Shown here: in pieces, positions 45,968 to 60,900 of the stretch | Layout of the letters: each line of letters starts with the position of its first letter | How positions within the stretch are numbered: the first letter of the stretch is position 1 | Source of the DNA: Solen grandis | Taxonomy: Eukaryota > Mollusca > Bivalvia > Adapedonta > Solenidae | DNA: 64,000 nucleotides | Direction of reading: 5' to 3' | Assembly (NCBI GenBank): GCA_021229015.1 | Contig: CM037782.1 | Coordinates: forward strand, 37,122,912 to 37,186,911 | The notes under the pieces: generated by a model | What the model was told of the DNA's origin: nothing | The model's input: only the letters and a program-made list of their open reading frames with translations | The model's database searches: none | Translations under genes and position numbers: made by a program

Positions 45968-48900
45968 ATGGCGCTCACCTGGACGTTGCAGGTCGTCCAA
46001 ATTATTATTGTTTTCTCAACTTTAGGATTGATCCAATATTCAAGTAAGTAAAACAAATATGACGCTAAATTTCTCTGAAGATATCTCGACTTAAAAGAAA
46101 TTCATACCTGTCTCATACAAGACGACAGTTGCCAATTTATTGAACTGCCTTAACTTCCGGTTTTAAATAAACATTTCAAAAAAGAGTCATTTTATTAAGT
46201 AATTCTTTAGCTAAAAGAAAATGAATAAATTTGGATACGATCGACAGTATGTTTTGTTTAGGCCTGGAACCTTTTTATTGACATTTAGAAACCTGAACAA
46301 TAAGGCACTTTGGCGTTGCATGAGACCGTTGATAATTGTTATCTCTATCATTTGGACCGTATCAGTTTTTGATGATGACTAATGTATTTATTATTTATTT
46401 AAGAAACTTTCAGATTCAGTCTCACACATTATAGAAGTTGTATAGTTTATAACCTATCAAGTCATGTGTTACCTGATATTCAAAAGTCATTCACTCATAC
46501 AACTGCCAGACTGGCCTATGAATCACGATTGATACCAAATTATAATGCCTAGTGGTATTTATAAGATCACAACCAGTTTGTAATGCTTGGTTTTTGTGTT
46601 ACCTGCTGTAAACAGAGGTGACACATGGAGATCACTTTCCTGTTGTCTGTCTGCCATACTTTTTCTTTCACGCTTCAGCAGGAGACACACGTATTATAGA
46701 GAACACCTTTGTAGAAATAAGGTCATAGATACTTAAATTTGTGTCAGTTTTCATTTGCCAGTATCCTTGATTGACGAGCTTAATCAAGACTGATTGGCAA
46801 CCATCTTTGACCCTTTTTTCGGCAGTTTATTTTCTATTCACACCTGTGTCAGACCAAAAATTGTGGTTATGTTTTTTTTCTTTCTTTTTTTATAGACACT
46901 CTGAAATAAATAATCCTAGTATAGTGTAATTTCATAGGCAGAATTTTCTTTTAAAGTACAGATTTTTGTAAAAAATGCAAGTTAAATAGCTTGCACATAA
47001 TATTAAATATATATCATTTTCTGATCAACATCTGTTTCAATTGCTTTCCTATTTCTAGAAACCATTAACTAATTTGCATTGTCTATGGGCTTGAAGTTGG
47101 TAAAAAATATTGATTTATATTACTTAAAGCGCTTTGCAAAATTAGGAAACAAAAGTTCAAAATTGTAGCCTGTTTGAAGCTAAAACAATATGGAAAATCA
47201 ACATTTTTGTTAGCAATATAGGAAGAAATCTAATTTCCTTACTGACAAAATTATCAGTGCAGTATTTAAAACAGAAAAAGGGCTCACATCATTGTAAACT
47301 GCGGGTGGCACGATTTACCCAAATACACCCAAATACACCTGAATTACCCAAATACTGTCTTATTTAAGCATTTGTAGCTCCAAATAAGTAGTTATTATTA
47401 TCTTTGGTGTACACATGTGTCTGTTAGGTGATTAAAATAAATAATTTAATTAAATAATATTTAATATTGTTTTATTTATTATTTCATAATAGATATATTA
47501 ACGGACAAATCGGTTTCCCAAATACCCCTGATGTGCCCAAATACAGTTAATGTTTAACTTCTTTACTAGCTCAAATAGCCCATGTATTAATAAATTATGA
47601 AGTATACACATTTTTATTGAGATATAATTAAATAGAATGTATTAATTACTAAAATAATACGGACCATTTGTAGGAAATGGTTACACAAATAATCTCTAAA
47701 TTCACCCAAGCTTCTGTATATTCCCTACTTCAAAGACAAGTAACACGATAGATAATAATTTAAGTTAATTTATTGAAATAAAATCGGCAATTTTGGCATA
47801 ATATACATACATAAGTAGTAAGCACATTTACAGTATACAAAGCACACTATCTGTTCTGTATATGACACTTTTTGAGTTTTACAAACGCCTCATTTTTTGT
47901 TTGAGGTTGGGTTTAATATATGTTATAGGCTGTGAATATGTTCTTTTAATTATATAATACAATGAATAATCAATATTTTGCTGTTTAACACTGTATTTAG
48001 GAGTATTTGGGCAGTATTTGGGTAATTCAGGAGTATTTGGGTATATTTGGGTGTATTTGGGTATATCGTGCTGCCGTAAACTGCTCAATATTGTTATCGT
48101 AATTGGCTTATGTAGGAATACAAACAGAGCAATACTTTTGTCCAATTAAAACAGAAAAAGGGCTCACATCATTGTAAACTGCTCAATATTGTTATCGTAA
48201 TTGGCTTATGTAGGAATACAAACAGAGCAATACTTTTGTCCAAACAGTTTTGTGTATCATCCGAGGAATTTCATTCTTGCATTGTCCTTTACATTTGGTA
48301 ATATGTGTGGATTTCTGTTTCTGTTCAGCATTTAACAAAAGCACATAATATTCAATATATTCCTTCCCTTGTTGTAAAGCTGTTATCCATATAGTACTGT
48401 TCATTCTCTTTTTCAGAGGGTGATTGTGAATTTCCTGACTATGTTGTTGGAGATTATTTTTCGATGGAAGATGGTGTCAGTATAGTCACCAATGTTGAGA
48501 AGACCAAATGGAAGAATCTACAATGCCGAGAGGTTTATAACCATATAAAGCCTGTTGCAGGGACTTTGGGTGCAAACCACACATTTCTACTGTCTGAGAG
48601 GTATTTTTGCCATTTTGTTAAATTACCATTCAGGTACTTTGCTTTATCTATGATTTAGGTTTACATCAAAAATCTTGGTCAGATGTGGAAGTCTCCCATA
48701 GGTTTAAAAGTCCTTATTTGATTGATAGCTATTGCATAGATGATAGAAACTAGAAAGCATTCATTTTTCAGTGTAATTGAAATGTTGGAAATGTCCTTAA
48801 ATTCTACAACAAGAAGCTTATACAACATATACATGGCATACTAATACATTTAATCAGAGGAGCAGATAGGTGACATATTTGCATAATAAAGCACAAAAAA

Positions 48901-51900
48901 ACTAAGTAATAAAAGATTGTCAAACACTGTATTATGATTTTTTCATGCATTTCTATGCTTGATAGTAAGTAAGTAAATGCATTTTGCAGTCTAAGTTTCA
49001 TGCCTTGGGAAAGTTCACCGACTTTACAGCTTTTACCCCTGGTCATAGTAAATTTATAAAAATGTAATGGCAGATTATGGGTTTTTAAATGATTCATTTA
49101 TTTTACGGATACTCAATTTTATGCTTAAAAGAGATGGGTAAATGTTACTCATTTCATTTATTTCACTGTATAATCACTTTCCAGCACTTCAGCAACCACC
49201 TGTTTCTATTGCTTGGACGTACTCTGGAGGACGTCCAATGTGCTGCAAGTCAGGAGAGGTAAATATTGACGGTCACACTTTTTCTAATATCCAAATACAT
49301 GTATATGCCATAATCTGTTGATCTAAGCATCATTTTTGAGGCTCAGGCTGAGTCATTTTACTTTGAGGCATGTGCACTAAATAGTGCAAATTTGGAGCCA
49401 TTTTTTTTCTATGAACCAAAATATAAAAAGAAACGTTTTGATATTTTATCTACTTTTAACATATTGTGCTTTTGCATTCCTTGAATTTAAGTCTCTGAAC
49501 AAGTCAGAATGTCATAAGATAGCTTTAATAATAAAAAGAAGCATACCTACAGCCATTTAAATCATGATAACCTTCGTTTGTTGCCATGATTCACTGATAA
49601 AGTTGCTCAAAACCTCTCAACAGAAGTATCAGCTGCTGTAACTGAAATACATGGGTGAAAGATGTTGGTGCTTGAATGTTTAGCTTTTTATGCATGGTCT
49701 TTCACATTTCTGCCATACAAGCTGATAACCAGTCTGATAACTTAGGTTAGTTACAAAATTGAACTTTATGATTCAATGGAAGGAGGAAAGTTTGAGAAAT
49801 ATACCCCAGTTTAAGTTAAAATCATTTGCGCATGCCTACTTGAGTTGTGATCCTAATTTTAAACATATTTTGTGACGTTTGGTTTTCTGTGTATCGCTCA
49901 TTAAATTGTATCTATAGAAAATATCTTTTCATTTAAAAAATGCTGTTTTTATTCAGTGTGAGTTTAGAAATATTTCGAAAATTATAATTTAATTTTTTTT
50001 TTTCATGAAAGAATATAGAAATTTTAAGTTTAAAGGCAGACTGGTAGTAAATGGTTAATGCTTTTTGACTATCTGATTTAACTTGGGTATTCCTATATAG
50101 TGTTGTTTAGTATATTTAACTACATGGAGTCAGGGTTTTTATTTATGAACGTGTTTGTATATGCCAAGACTGATTGTTTTGCAGGAGACTGTATGAGTGA
50201 CACATCAGGGGCACAGATCTCGGTGAACCGATCCTGCCCTGGGATCAATCGACTGCCATCTGTGGACGAGGTGGTCACAATGTTCAGTAAGCCAGAGATT
50301 TTCTAAAGTCTTTTCAGCCATGGTGTAACTTTTAACTACTGTGTCAGCAATTAAAATTTGATTGCACAAATCTGCTGTGTATTTCTTAAATTTCTATAGA
50401 TGTTGTGAACCATACTTAGGTTATATGTGTTGGTCATAAGAGTGTCCTTATCTGCTTTTAAATTTCGACTTAATTTACCTTTCATGTCCTTTGGGGATGG
50501 AAAGTCATTACGGCTGAATAAGACAAACATCTTTTTGTCTTAAAAGAGAATTTGAAAAAAAAAAAAGGTTTTACCTGACCATAAGTAACAATTTGAGAGT
50601 TTCTATGAGGTTCCTTTATTTCTTTAATTTATCATATCCTATTGTGAATTTGGGGCTATAAAGAATCATGCATGTATACAATCATCCTGCTTCTTCAAAG
50701 GTTCATTATCTTTTTATATTGTTAAAGGGTTTTACTTTCAAGTTTATACACCTGTTGAATGACTGGATATATTTATGGTATGGCACTGTCTGTCCGTCCA
50801 TAGACATTTCGTTTTTGCGCAATAACTTTTGAAAGACTAATTGTATTGATTTCCCTTTTTGAAATGCAAGTATATAATATCAAAATACAGATCAACTATG
50901 ATTCTGATTACAATCCACTGATTTGTTAGAGGTTATTTGCTGTTCATAAGTGAATTTTATGTGAAATGAATGCAAGTATATAATATCAATATACATGTCA
51001 AGTTTGATTTTGTACACGATCCTGGACAGGTTTATTGGAGAGTTAATTGATAAGTTCATTTATCTTCTTTTACTTATAAGATCAAAACTAATTAAAATAT
51101 TTTTTTATTTCCACATTTACGAACGATCATCATCCATGACATTTGCAAAACTACTCCATATGAAGGTCAGTACATGTACTTTGTACTCATATGAATTTGC
51201 CTTTGGGTATATATTGCCTCAGCGACACTCTAGTAGTAAATGGAGGTGAAGTGACCTCTAGTTTTACAAAGCTTTTTTTTTTTTTTAATTTTTGATCATT
51301 TAGACAAATTGTGGGTCAAAATGGACAACTTTGTACAGTATGAAAGACCCAGTTGTTGAATCAATTAAGGTAGTGTAATGGGGATATTTGTCAACATAAG
51401 TGAAAGCTAAAGTTTCAAATCCATGGACCAATATGGAGATCCCAGTGTTTATTACTGGTGTTGTTTTGCAGGGATGACAGATGAAGTGAATGTGAACTGT
51501 ATTTCCACATTTGAGGGCGTGTACCAGTTTACATATGAGGTGGACTACGGTGGAGGTGGTATCTGTGACAACCAAAACAGCATGATCCGCGCCTGTCAGG
51601 ACCCTGGGTCAAGTTACGTTGACAACCAGGTGTTCAGGATGCAGTATGCCAAGTGTCGGGATGTGGTCACTTCGCAAAACAAACGTAAGATTTTTTTCCT
51701 GAATATTCTAAGATGTCACCAAATTCTAGATATTAATATTCATTCTCACATAGACCTACTATCTTGTCATTCCTTTGTGTGCTGGAGTGTGTATATGACA
51801 ATGTGTCACTGTTCCTCATTCTGACACACACTCTCTCTCTCTCTCTCTACTCTGAATTCTGACTCCTCTCTCTGTTTAAATGTATATACTGACAAAATAT

Positions 51901-54900
51901 TACTATTTGTTCTTCCAGAGATTCGATACCAGTGCTACGGGACTTGGTTTGCCATGAGAGGAGGTATAGGTTACACATTTGCTGCCATATCTGACACTGT
52001 CGAGAAAGACAACAGAGAGAGATTCAAGTGTCTGGTAAGTATCAATGTTTCCTTAGTTTTCACTGAAGTTGCATGGCAATGCAAGTCATCTTATGAATAA
52101 CTTAAGCCAAAGGTGGTATCTTATAGCTTTATTGGACATTATCTTGAGTCATGAAATAGGGTGAACATGTCAAGTTAGATTATCATTTGAATTACTCTTA
52201 TATTTAGCAGAGTTATGTTCCTTTTTCATTTGATCTGATCTCAGTCAGGAGATACAGCCAATTGTGGAAATCATCTTTTTTCTCAAAGGTTACTTTTAAG
52301 ATATTTCATATACACTCTAACCCTGGTTACTCCACCACCTTTCATTCAAATACCCGGCGTGATTCGAAATACTTCGTTGGTCCCGATCACTCTCCTTCTT
52401 AGTTCTATATAAAAATATCTGGGTTATTAAAATTTGTGCCATTCGAATACTTGGCCTCATCTGAAAAGATTTTTTAGCCTATGCCAATCAATTTGTATGA
52501 TTTTCACACCTCCTTATCCGAAGTCGCTGACGAGCATTAATTACTGGTGACATTTTGAAAACAAACAATGGAAAGGCGCGAACGTCAGTTAGTTACCGAA
52601 ATGGGTGGAGATGGTCGCTTACAGTTTGCATAAGTTGTTAATTGATTGGATGTTTGTCCAGTTCAATCATAAAGGTGACGATTGTAGTATTTCGGATACG
52701 CTGGTAAAGGAAGATTTAAACAAGTGTAACAAGCAGACCACGATTACATCATTTTTCAAGACGACGTTGACGTAACGTTGATACATGTAGTTTCGTGTGG
52801 ATTAGTCAGACCTGATTAATGTACATGTATGTATGTATCTTTGTTATTGACGTATGCATTGATTATTTTTGTATCAAAATCATTTATGCATAAGAAGATG
52901 AAAGTTGTAAAATAAAAGTTAATTATCTATAATCATTTTCATTTACATTACTTAATCATAACATATTTTAAAAAGTGTACATTATATACAAACGGTTGAC
53001 GTGATTTGGGTTATTCGAATACATGCCTTACTCGAAATAAAACGCCAATCCCCGGATTTAGAATAGCTGTCAACTGTAATTTTATTTCTTGGGTGTAATA
53101 TTTCTGTCATTTGGTCTCAATCAATATGTTACAAGACCTTTCATCACAGTTTTGAAATGTGACTGATTTTTTTATACACCCATCTTAAGATGGGGCGTAT
53201 TATGTGAACACTCACGGCGGGCGGGCGTGGAACATTTGTTATCCGGGCTCTAACTTCAATACCGTTTGCCTAATCCTTTTCAAACTTTCCACACATGTGC
53301 ATGGCCATAATATCTCGGATGAGTTCGATATCCAGCATTATCGCGTGAAGGACTTAGAAGTTATAGCCCTTGACGTAAACAAAATACTTGAAATTGTGAT
53401 TATCCGGGCTCTAACTTCAAAACCGTTAGTCCAATCCTTTTCAAACTTTTCACAAATGTGCATGGCCATAATATCGCAGATGAGTTCGATATCCAGCATT
53501 ATCGCATGAAGGACTTAGAAGTTATGGCCCTTGACGTACACAAAATACTTGAAATTGTGATTGTCCGGGCTCTAACTTCAATACCGTTAGCCCAATCCTT
53601 TTCAAACTTTTCACACATGTGCATGGCCATAATATCACGGATGAGTTCGATATCCAGCATTATCGCGTTTAAAAGGCCCTTGACGTACACAAAATCCTTG
53701 AAATTGTGATTGTCCGGCTTCTAACTTCAATATAGTTTGCTCATTTCTTTTCAAAGTTTTGGCATGGCCATAATATCACGGATGAGTTGATATCCAGCAT
53801 TATCGCGTGAAGACTTAAAGTTATGGCCCTTGACTACACAAAATCTTGAAATTGTGATTGTCGGCTCTAACTTCAATAGTTAACCATCTTTTCAAATTTC
53901 CACACATGTGCATGGCCATAAAATCGTGGATGAGTTCGATATTCAGCATTATCGCTTGAATAAGTCAAAAGAGACATTTTCCTTCAAATTAATGGAAATG
54001 TTTCAACATGATTGTTTTAATAAGTAACATTCATTAACTAATGGGATTTAGGAGACAATAGCTTGTTTCTCTGAGCTATTTCTGAGAGTCCCCATACTGT
54101 GATGGGCGTATTTTGTGGCAGTCCTTACCCTTGTTTCTGTTTAAAAAGAAAAATACAAAGATAATAAACAATTTACATGTGGCTCTCTCTCTGCTGCTAT
54201 TATGTAGACTTGAAAATATCAGTTGACTTATTGCTCTCTCTGTTTCTGAGACTGATAGGATGTTTGATGTATAAGTTTGCATGTTGTTGCTGATGGTGGG
54301 GGTGCATTTCAGATGACCAACAAGAACCAGAAGGATGCAGAGAACAAGATCCGATGGGTGATGTCACGTTTTGCAGACTGCAAAAAACTCAACAGTATCT
54401 ACAATGGGCCTGTACGTCTTGTCCTCACCAGGAGTAAGTTTCTCTTATCATCTTAAAATTGCAGTCAAATTATGTACTGTAAACCTGGTTGTGGAGGCAA
54501 ATGTTAGCATTTTATTGAAAGCTTGCATTTTCATTGCTATAAAACTTTGTGTATTTCAGTCTGGCCAAAGGATGATTAACAACAATTTGTAAGCAGATTA
54601 CAATATGGTGAAAATGGATTCATACTTGGCAAAAAGACGACTTGAAACATACAAAATAATAAGCATAAATACATTCAAGAAGTCTTAAACTTATGAAATT
54701 ATCCTTTATAAGGACACAGGTTTTATTTAACATGCCAGTTGTCTCTAATTTGGTCATACAAACAGCGTGCTTGTCAAATTTCTTTATAAAGTACAGTGCC
54801 AGTGTACATGTACACACGTGTAGTTATATACTAGTATATGAATATATAATAAAGTCTAGAAGAGGTAACTAGCAAACAACCTGCCCATTCTGTTTATGAC

Positions 54901-57900
54901 TGTTTTTTCCATCAGTCCCTCCGGCCACCCAGTACCTGACGCCACAGTGTAACCTGCCCCGCAACATCACAGGCCTGTGGCTGACCCAGGGTGTCCAGTA
55001 CCAGTCCAACATCAAGATCAACGAAACACATATTTACTTCTACACACCCATCAACGAGTTTGAATATCAGGAGACCTACTACTCCTGCCAGCAGTCCCAG
55101 GGTAGCCGCTACCTCATGACCAAGGTTGTTGTTGGACGATGGTGAGTTTTAAATGTGTATAATTATCTTACACTCAGTATTTTAAAAAAGTTACTATATT
55201 GCTTAAACTCCTGAGAGTGCCATATTGGAGTTTTAGTCTTGGCCCTGTTTCTTAAAAAAACAAACAAAAAACAACTGTTTAGGAAAAGTATTATCCAGAG
55301 CTTTTGACCTAATTGACAGAGACCATACATGCATAACTGACCTTCTCATTGTTTCCTGTATATGCTCTATACCTAATTACCATAAGGCTTGAAAAAGCTG
55401 ATTGTGAATCTGGCTAAGAAAGTAACTCACATCTCTTTTATGTTTTTTTTTTTTTTTTTTTTATATGATAATTGACCTACTTCCTTAGTTTGTTGAATAA
55501 AATAATAAAATAACTTTTAATCCATCTCTCTAAACAGACAAATGATCTCATTTTTGTTTATGTAAAGAATACCATGTTTGACATTTCTCTTTGTAGCTTA
55601 ACATGGACTAGATAGGGATGTGTCAGGCTGAATGGTTTAGTCATTTTTCAATTGTTGAGTGTGAAGAGTAAGGCTTTAGCACCTTGGGAAAAGGACTAGG
55701 TTTAAATATTTTGGGAAAATTATATTAAAATCCAAAAATTTAGGATATTTTGAAAGATTACCTGAAAAATGTGAATTGAAAATATTAAAAATCAACAACA
55801 TGCATTTTGACATTAAATATCAATGATAATGAATGTATTTTACTTGAAAACATTTTTTTCGACTTTCCACTAATTTCACACAGAGAAAAAAAAATGAAAC
55901 AATTTACCTTGATTACCCTTGGATATGGCAACCTTTCAATTCAAGAAAGCAGTTAGACTTTAGATGATTTGCACTTAGATTGTTGTTTGCTGTAAATTTG
56001 TTATGGTTAGACAAAGCTGATAGGCATAAGGGACATTATGACTTGGCCATGGCATATCTACGAAAGGTTCTATAAGGAAAAATGGTTCATTACTGATGGT
56101 TCATTCTTTGAGTATATAAATCATAATTTTAAACTGTATTGTCTTTAAAAAGAGAGGATTGAATATATTGCAATGTACGTAATTACACTCCTGCTTCACA
56201 GAAGTTTGGGCTGTATATCCTTACTACTCCTACAGTCACATTTCATGAAGACAAGATGGGATGTTGAGATGTAATCACCTTTATTGATTGTTTATGTTTA
56301 ATTTATATGTATCTCAGTTTTTATGCTCCCTGAAAGGAGAGCATATAGTTGCAGCCTTGTCCATCCGTCTGTTTGGTCGTTTGTTTTGTTTGTTAACTTC
56401 GTCCGTCCGTCATAATTTTGTTCAGAGCTTTCATTTTTTAGGAGTTACTACCATTTGTTACTTTTCATACTTAACTTCTTGACATAAACAAGACCATTGC
56501 ATAGGAGTCCTGAGTTAAGACAGATGTATGTTTAAGCTGGGAAATATAATTGGCATTTTTAGAAATGAAAATAGCATTCATTGTATATAGTCATTATTTG
56601 TTGTTTTTCTTTTAGCAGCTTTGAAGTCAATCATCTCAGCTCATTTAGAAAAAATAACACAATTGAAAATGAAATTTCATGAAAGGACATTTCCTAGAAT
56701 TTACGACTCATTGATTTATGATCATATATCATGGGGAAATAAAATTGTAAAATAACTGAGTATTCCAAGTGATTGACAGTTATCAAGGTTATTTTTAATG
56801 TATGTATGTTACACTTATTCTTCCATATTTTAGTGAGGTAGACTTTGTATGTGTGGACTTTAAGGCCCGGCATCACAGCATTGTACGCTATAGAGTTGGT
56901 AAGGATCCAGAAAATGAGGCATTTTGTATGAACTTGAAAAATCCATCCTGACAGTTTCAATTGGGGTATTGTGGGTCTGTTCTTCTAACAGACACAACAA
57001 TTTTGAAAACTTGAGATGTTTTGTTTCTGACATTTTTAAAGAGAGAAAATGCTTGCAGTTGACTTCAGACTTTCAGCATACATTAAGTAAACCCTCAGAG
57101 AGCACTTTAATGACTAACAAAAGGTACATTTAAGCATGTTTTTCATAATAAGAATCTTTGGGGTTTTATTCTGATGTTTTTAATTGCAGTCACAATTGGA
57201 CTTGCATATTTAGTCAGAGATATATTTATGGCATTTTTCCTGAAAAATTTGACTAAAGCAAAGACTCTGTTAAGATAAATTTATCCATTATCTGCTTCAC
57301 ATGTATTTAAACTGAGAAATTTTGATTTTATTCATGGACTATAGACATAGTTTTTGAGAGGAAGTCTATTATATATGGTGACTGTCACATGGATTCTTGA
57401 AGTTTTACGCATGAGCTAGGTTTTGTTATTTTTCCTATCTTCTGTTTCCCTTACTTTTGCACACCCGTTTTCATCTGATTTCAGTGAAGTGGACTTCACA
57501 TGCTTTGATATTGTCTCACGGCATCACAGTATTGTGCGGTATAGAGTCGGTAAGGAATATCAAATGTTCGAAAAAAATAAATAGAGATCTCATTTTAAAG
57601 AAACTTAAAGATTTCTTCTTTTTGGTACAGGATTAATATTTTATCATCCCTTTATCTCACTAGTTAAAGCATTGAACCTCTTTCCATTCTATTTTGTTTC
57701 ATTCAAAGTTTTTATGTTTGAAGATTGATCATTTACATTTTTAACGTAAAATTTCTTTTTTCTTTCTCTAACATTGCAGACAACTAATATTATGTTTTAC
57801 TTATTTCATACTTAGTATTATGTATTCACATCATGTACTTGTTTAGAATACATTTCTCCGTATGTATATAATCCAAAATATATAAGCAATAATCATCAAA

Positions 57901-60900
57901 TGTAAGTTATAACATTGCTTTTCTGTACAATTAACAAAATGTTAAAGGAAGATTACATTCAGATTTGTTTCTGTAATCCTATTGAATTTATAGGAAACAT
58001 TAATGTTCATGCAAGGTACAGCTTCTGAAGCTAAGTATGAATACACATAAATTTTTTTTCCTGATTAACGTTGATGATGACGATTTATTTTAATGGTCAC
58101 CAGGGAAACCATACCAGTACCAGACAGTTCTGCAGCAGACGGATCCTAAGGGGTTCTTGACGACAACTTTCCGTGAAGCATGCAGCTGGACGGCCTTCAC
58201 CTTCAACAGGGATGATTACAAGTGGAAGTACGAGACTATGATATGTGAGTGCCCCACCCTGTACATTCATCACCTTTTCATGTCAGATCTTCCTCTGCCA
58301 TTCACTCTTGGCAAAACATTTTTTTACCCCCGCAAACAAAGTTAGAGAGGGGGTATATAGGAGTAAGTCTTCGGTCTGTTGGTTTGTCCATCCCAAAAAC
58401 TTGTGACGCAAACTACTTCTACATTTCTTAACCGATTTGTGTGCATTCATAATCAGGTGGAGAGGTGCGTGACACAAATTTCACTCAAGTTATCTCAAGA
58501 ATTACAGAGTTATTGCCCTTGATTTGACTCTAAATATCTTGTGATGCGAACTTCTCCTACATTTCTTAACTGATTCAGTTCAAATTTTGTGTGTGCATTC
58601 ATAATCAGCTGGAGAGGTGCGTGACATAAATTTCACTTGAGTTGTCTCACGAATTACAGAGTTATTGCCCCTGACTCGACTCTATATCTTGTGACAAAAA
58701 CTTCTACATTTCTCAACTGATTCAGTTCAAATTTTGTGTTTGCATTGATAATCAGGTGAATAGGTGTGTGACACAAATTTCACTTGAGTTGTCTCCAGGA
58801 TGGCGGAGTATTTTTAATTATCTCCCTTCGTTTGATTCTGTTTTTTCTTGTCTGGAACATAACTCGAAAACTATTCAAGGTATTGACTAGAAACTTAAAA
58901 TGTAAACAGATGGCGATTAGGAAAAGTGCAGTGTCCAAGAACTGTAACTTTAACTGGTCCCATTTTTAATTATCTCCCTTTGTTAAAGTGCTTTTTTTTC
59001 TTGTCCAAAACATTACTTGAATATTATACATGGTATTTACTTGAAACTTAAAATGTAAACAGATGGTGACTACTGTGCCAAATAACCATAATTGACTCTC
59101 TATTCAGTTCTCTTTAAAAATATAAACTGCACAGAATATGGAGTTTAGGATTTTGAATTGCTTCAATATGTTGCCTATTTAGCAAATTTAAAAATACTAT
59201 GTGAAAATTGAAGGGATGTTGTTTATTCCATGCTATGATCACGAAACTGTCAAACAGAAAGCCCTGAGAGAAAGAAGTGTAGTTGTTTCAATGAAACTAG
59301 AAATTAGCTTCATTTCTTTCCAAAATAGTTGAGTGAGATTTAGGATTTTTTCCCCCAGTGAACCCCCCTTCACCAGTTCCTTGCCCTATTGCGGGACGAT
59401 ACAGTTTCTACCAGTATGGCCGCACAAAATTAGAGGAGTACCAGACAAGAATCCGTGGTGTGACAGAGAAACCGCGTGTACATGTAAACTGCAGAAACTG
59501 GGTGACGGAATTCAAGTCGTGCAGTAACACAATGACCAGGATAGAGGTAGACGCAGAGTATTGTGAGTCTGTAGATTACAGAGGCAGGCCCATTGGAGAG
59601 TATGGTAAGTGACCTTCAATGGCAAGATTCATTTTTTCTATAGCAATATGTTATATGACATTCTAGTCTATTGTATAAATTTCTTTCTGTATTTGTCATG
59701 TTAATCTGATGCCTTAATTATTTAAGTAATTTAACCCTTTCCATGCTAAATTACTTAAATGGACTTGTCCTTTCTTCTTTGTGGACTGTACTGTTAGTTG
59801 TTTATGAGTGTGCTTGCTGAAATTTTGATGACTGATTAGAGAACATTGCCGATCATGATCAGACTGCAAAGATGTTCAGGCTGAACTTGGTTCTCACTGG
59901 TCATAAATGCAGTCTTAAGTGCCCGCAGCATTGTAAGGGTAAATAACTTTTTTTTTCACATTTAACTTTTATTTACCACGTCCATGGGTAAATAACAGTT
60001 ACTGTGGGCATGTATCAGTTGAAGAGTCATTGCATATCAGGAAGCCACTATTAGTAAGCAACGTGTTAACTTTGTGTAGATGAACCTGACAACATCCTGA
60101 CGTGTGTGGGGTTCTGGATGGAGGACATGAAGTCCTACCTGGTCACTTGGGATGAGGAGGATGCTGTGTCCAGCTTCAGATGTTGGGTATGTCACACACA
60201 CCAATCTCTGTCTGATTTATAGGCTGCGGGCATCTTCACCCGTATTCAGTGGTGTAACAATATGTCATGTAAAATATTTATGGTATAATATTAAGAACAA
60301 AGATTTTTGGATGTGATTTTGGTGATGTTAGCAGGCAGGAATAGATGACCCTATTTGCACTGAAAAGTATAGTTACCAAGAGAAAATTAAATTTGGAAAC
60401 CAATCATTTATTTTAGAAAATAAAACGTTGGCAGTTGTGTTTATAAGCTGACATTATTTTGTCATGAGAAGTCTTAAATTGATGCCACTCGGTTAAACCT
60501 AATATTGATGTTCAATGCATTTTGTTGCATTGGCAAACAGAGTTGACCCAGATCCTTGAAGGAGCTGTCTTATCAGGGTCAACTCTGTTTACTCATACAA
60601 TATTGAAATTCAGAGATTCTTCACAGTGTGCACAGCAAAGAAAAAATCCATTGTTTCATATAATATTTAAACTTTATAAAGTCATGAGTTAGTACATGAA
60701 CATGGATGAGATCAGTAGTTAAACATTGAGATAACACATAGTCAGTATGAGTCTTGTGTTGGCTGCAGGTGTATGAGAGGAAGAGCTGGACTGGGGTGTT
60801 CATGTCCCGGGCTCAGAATGCACGCTGTGCCAGAGTGCAGGATGCCCAGTCCTACCAGATAGACGGCACAGGACTTGCCCTGGATCTCACAGAGAGTGAA

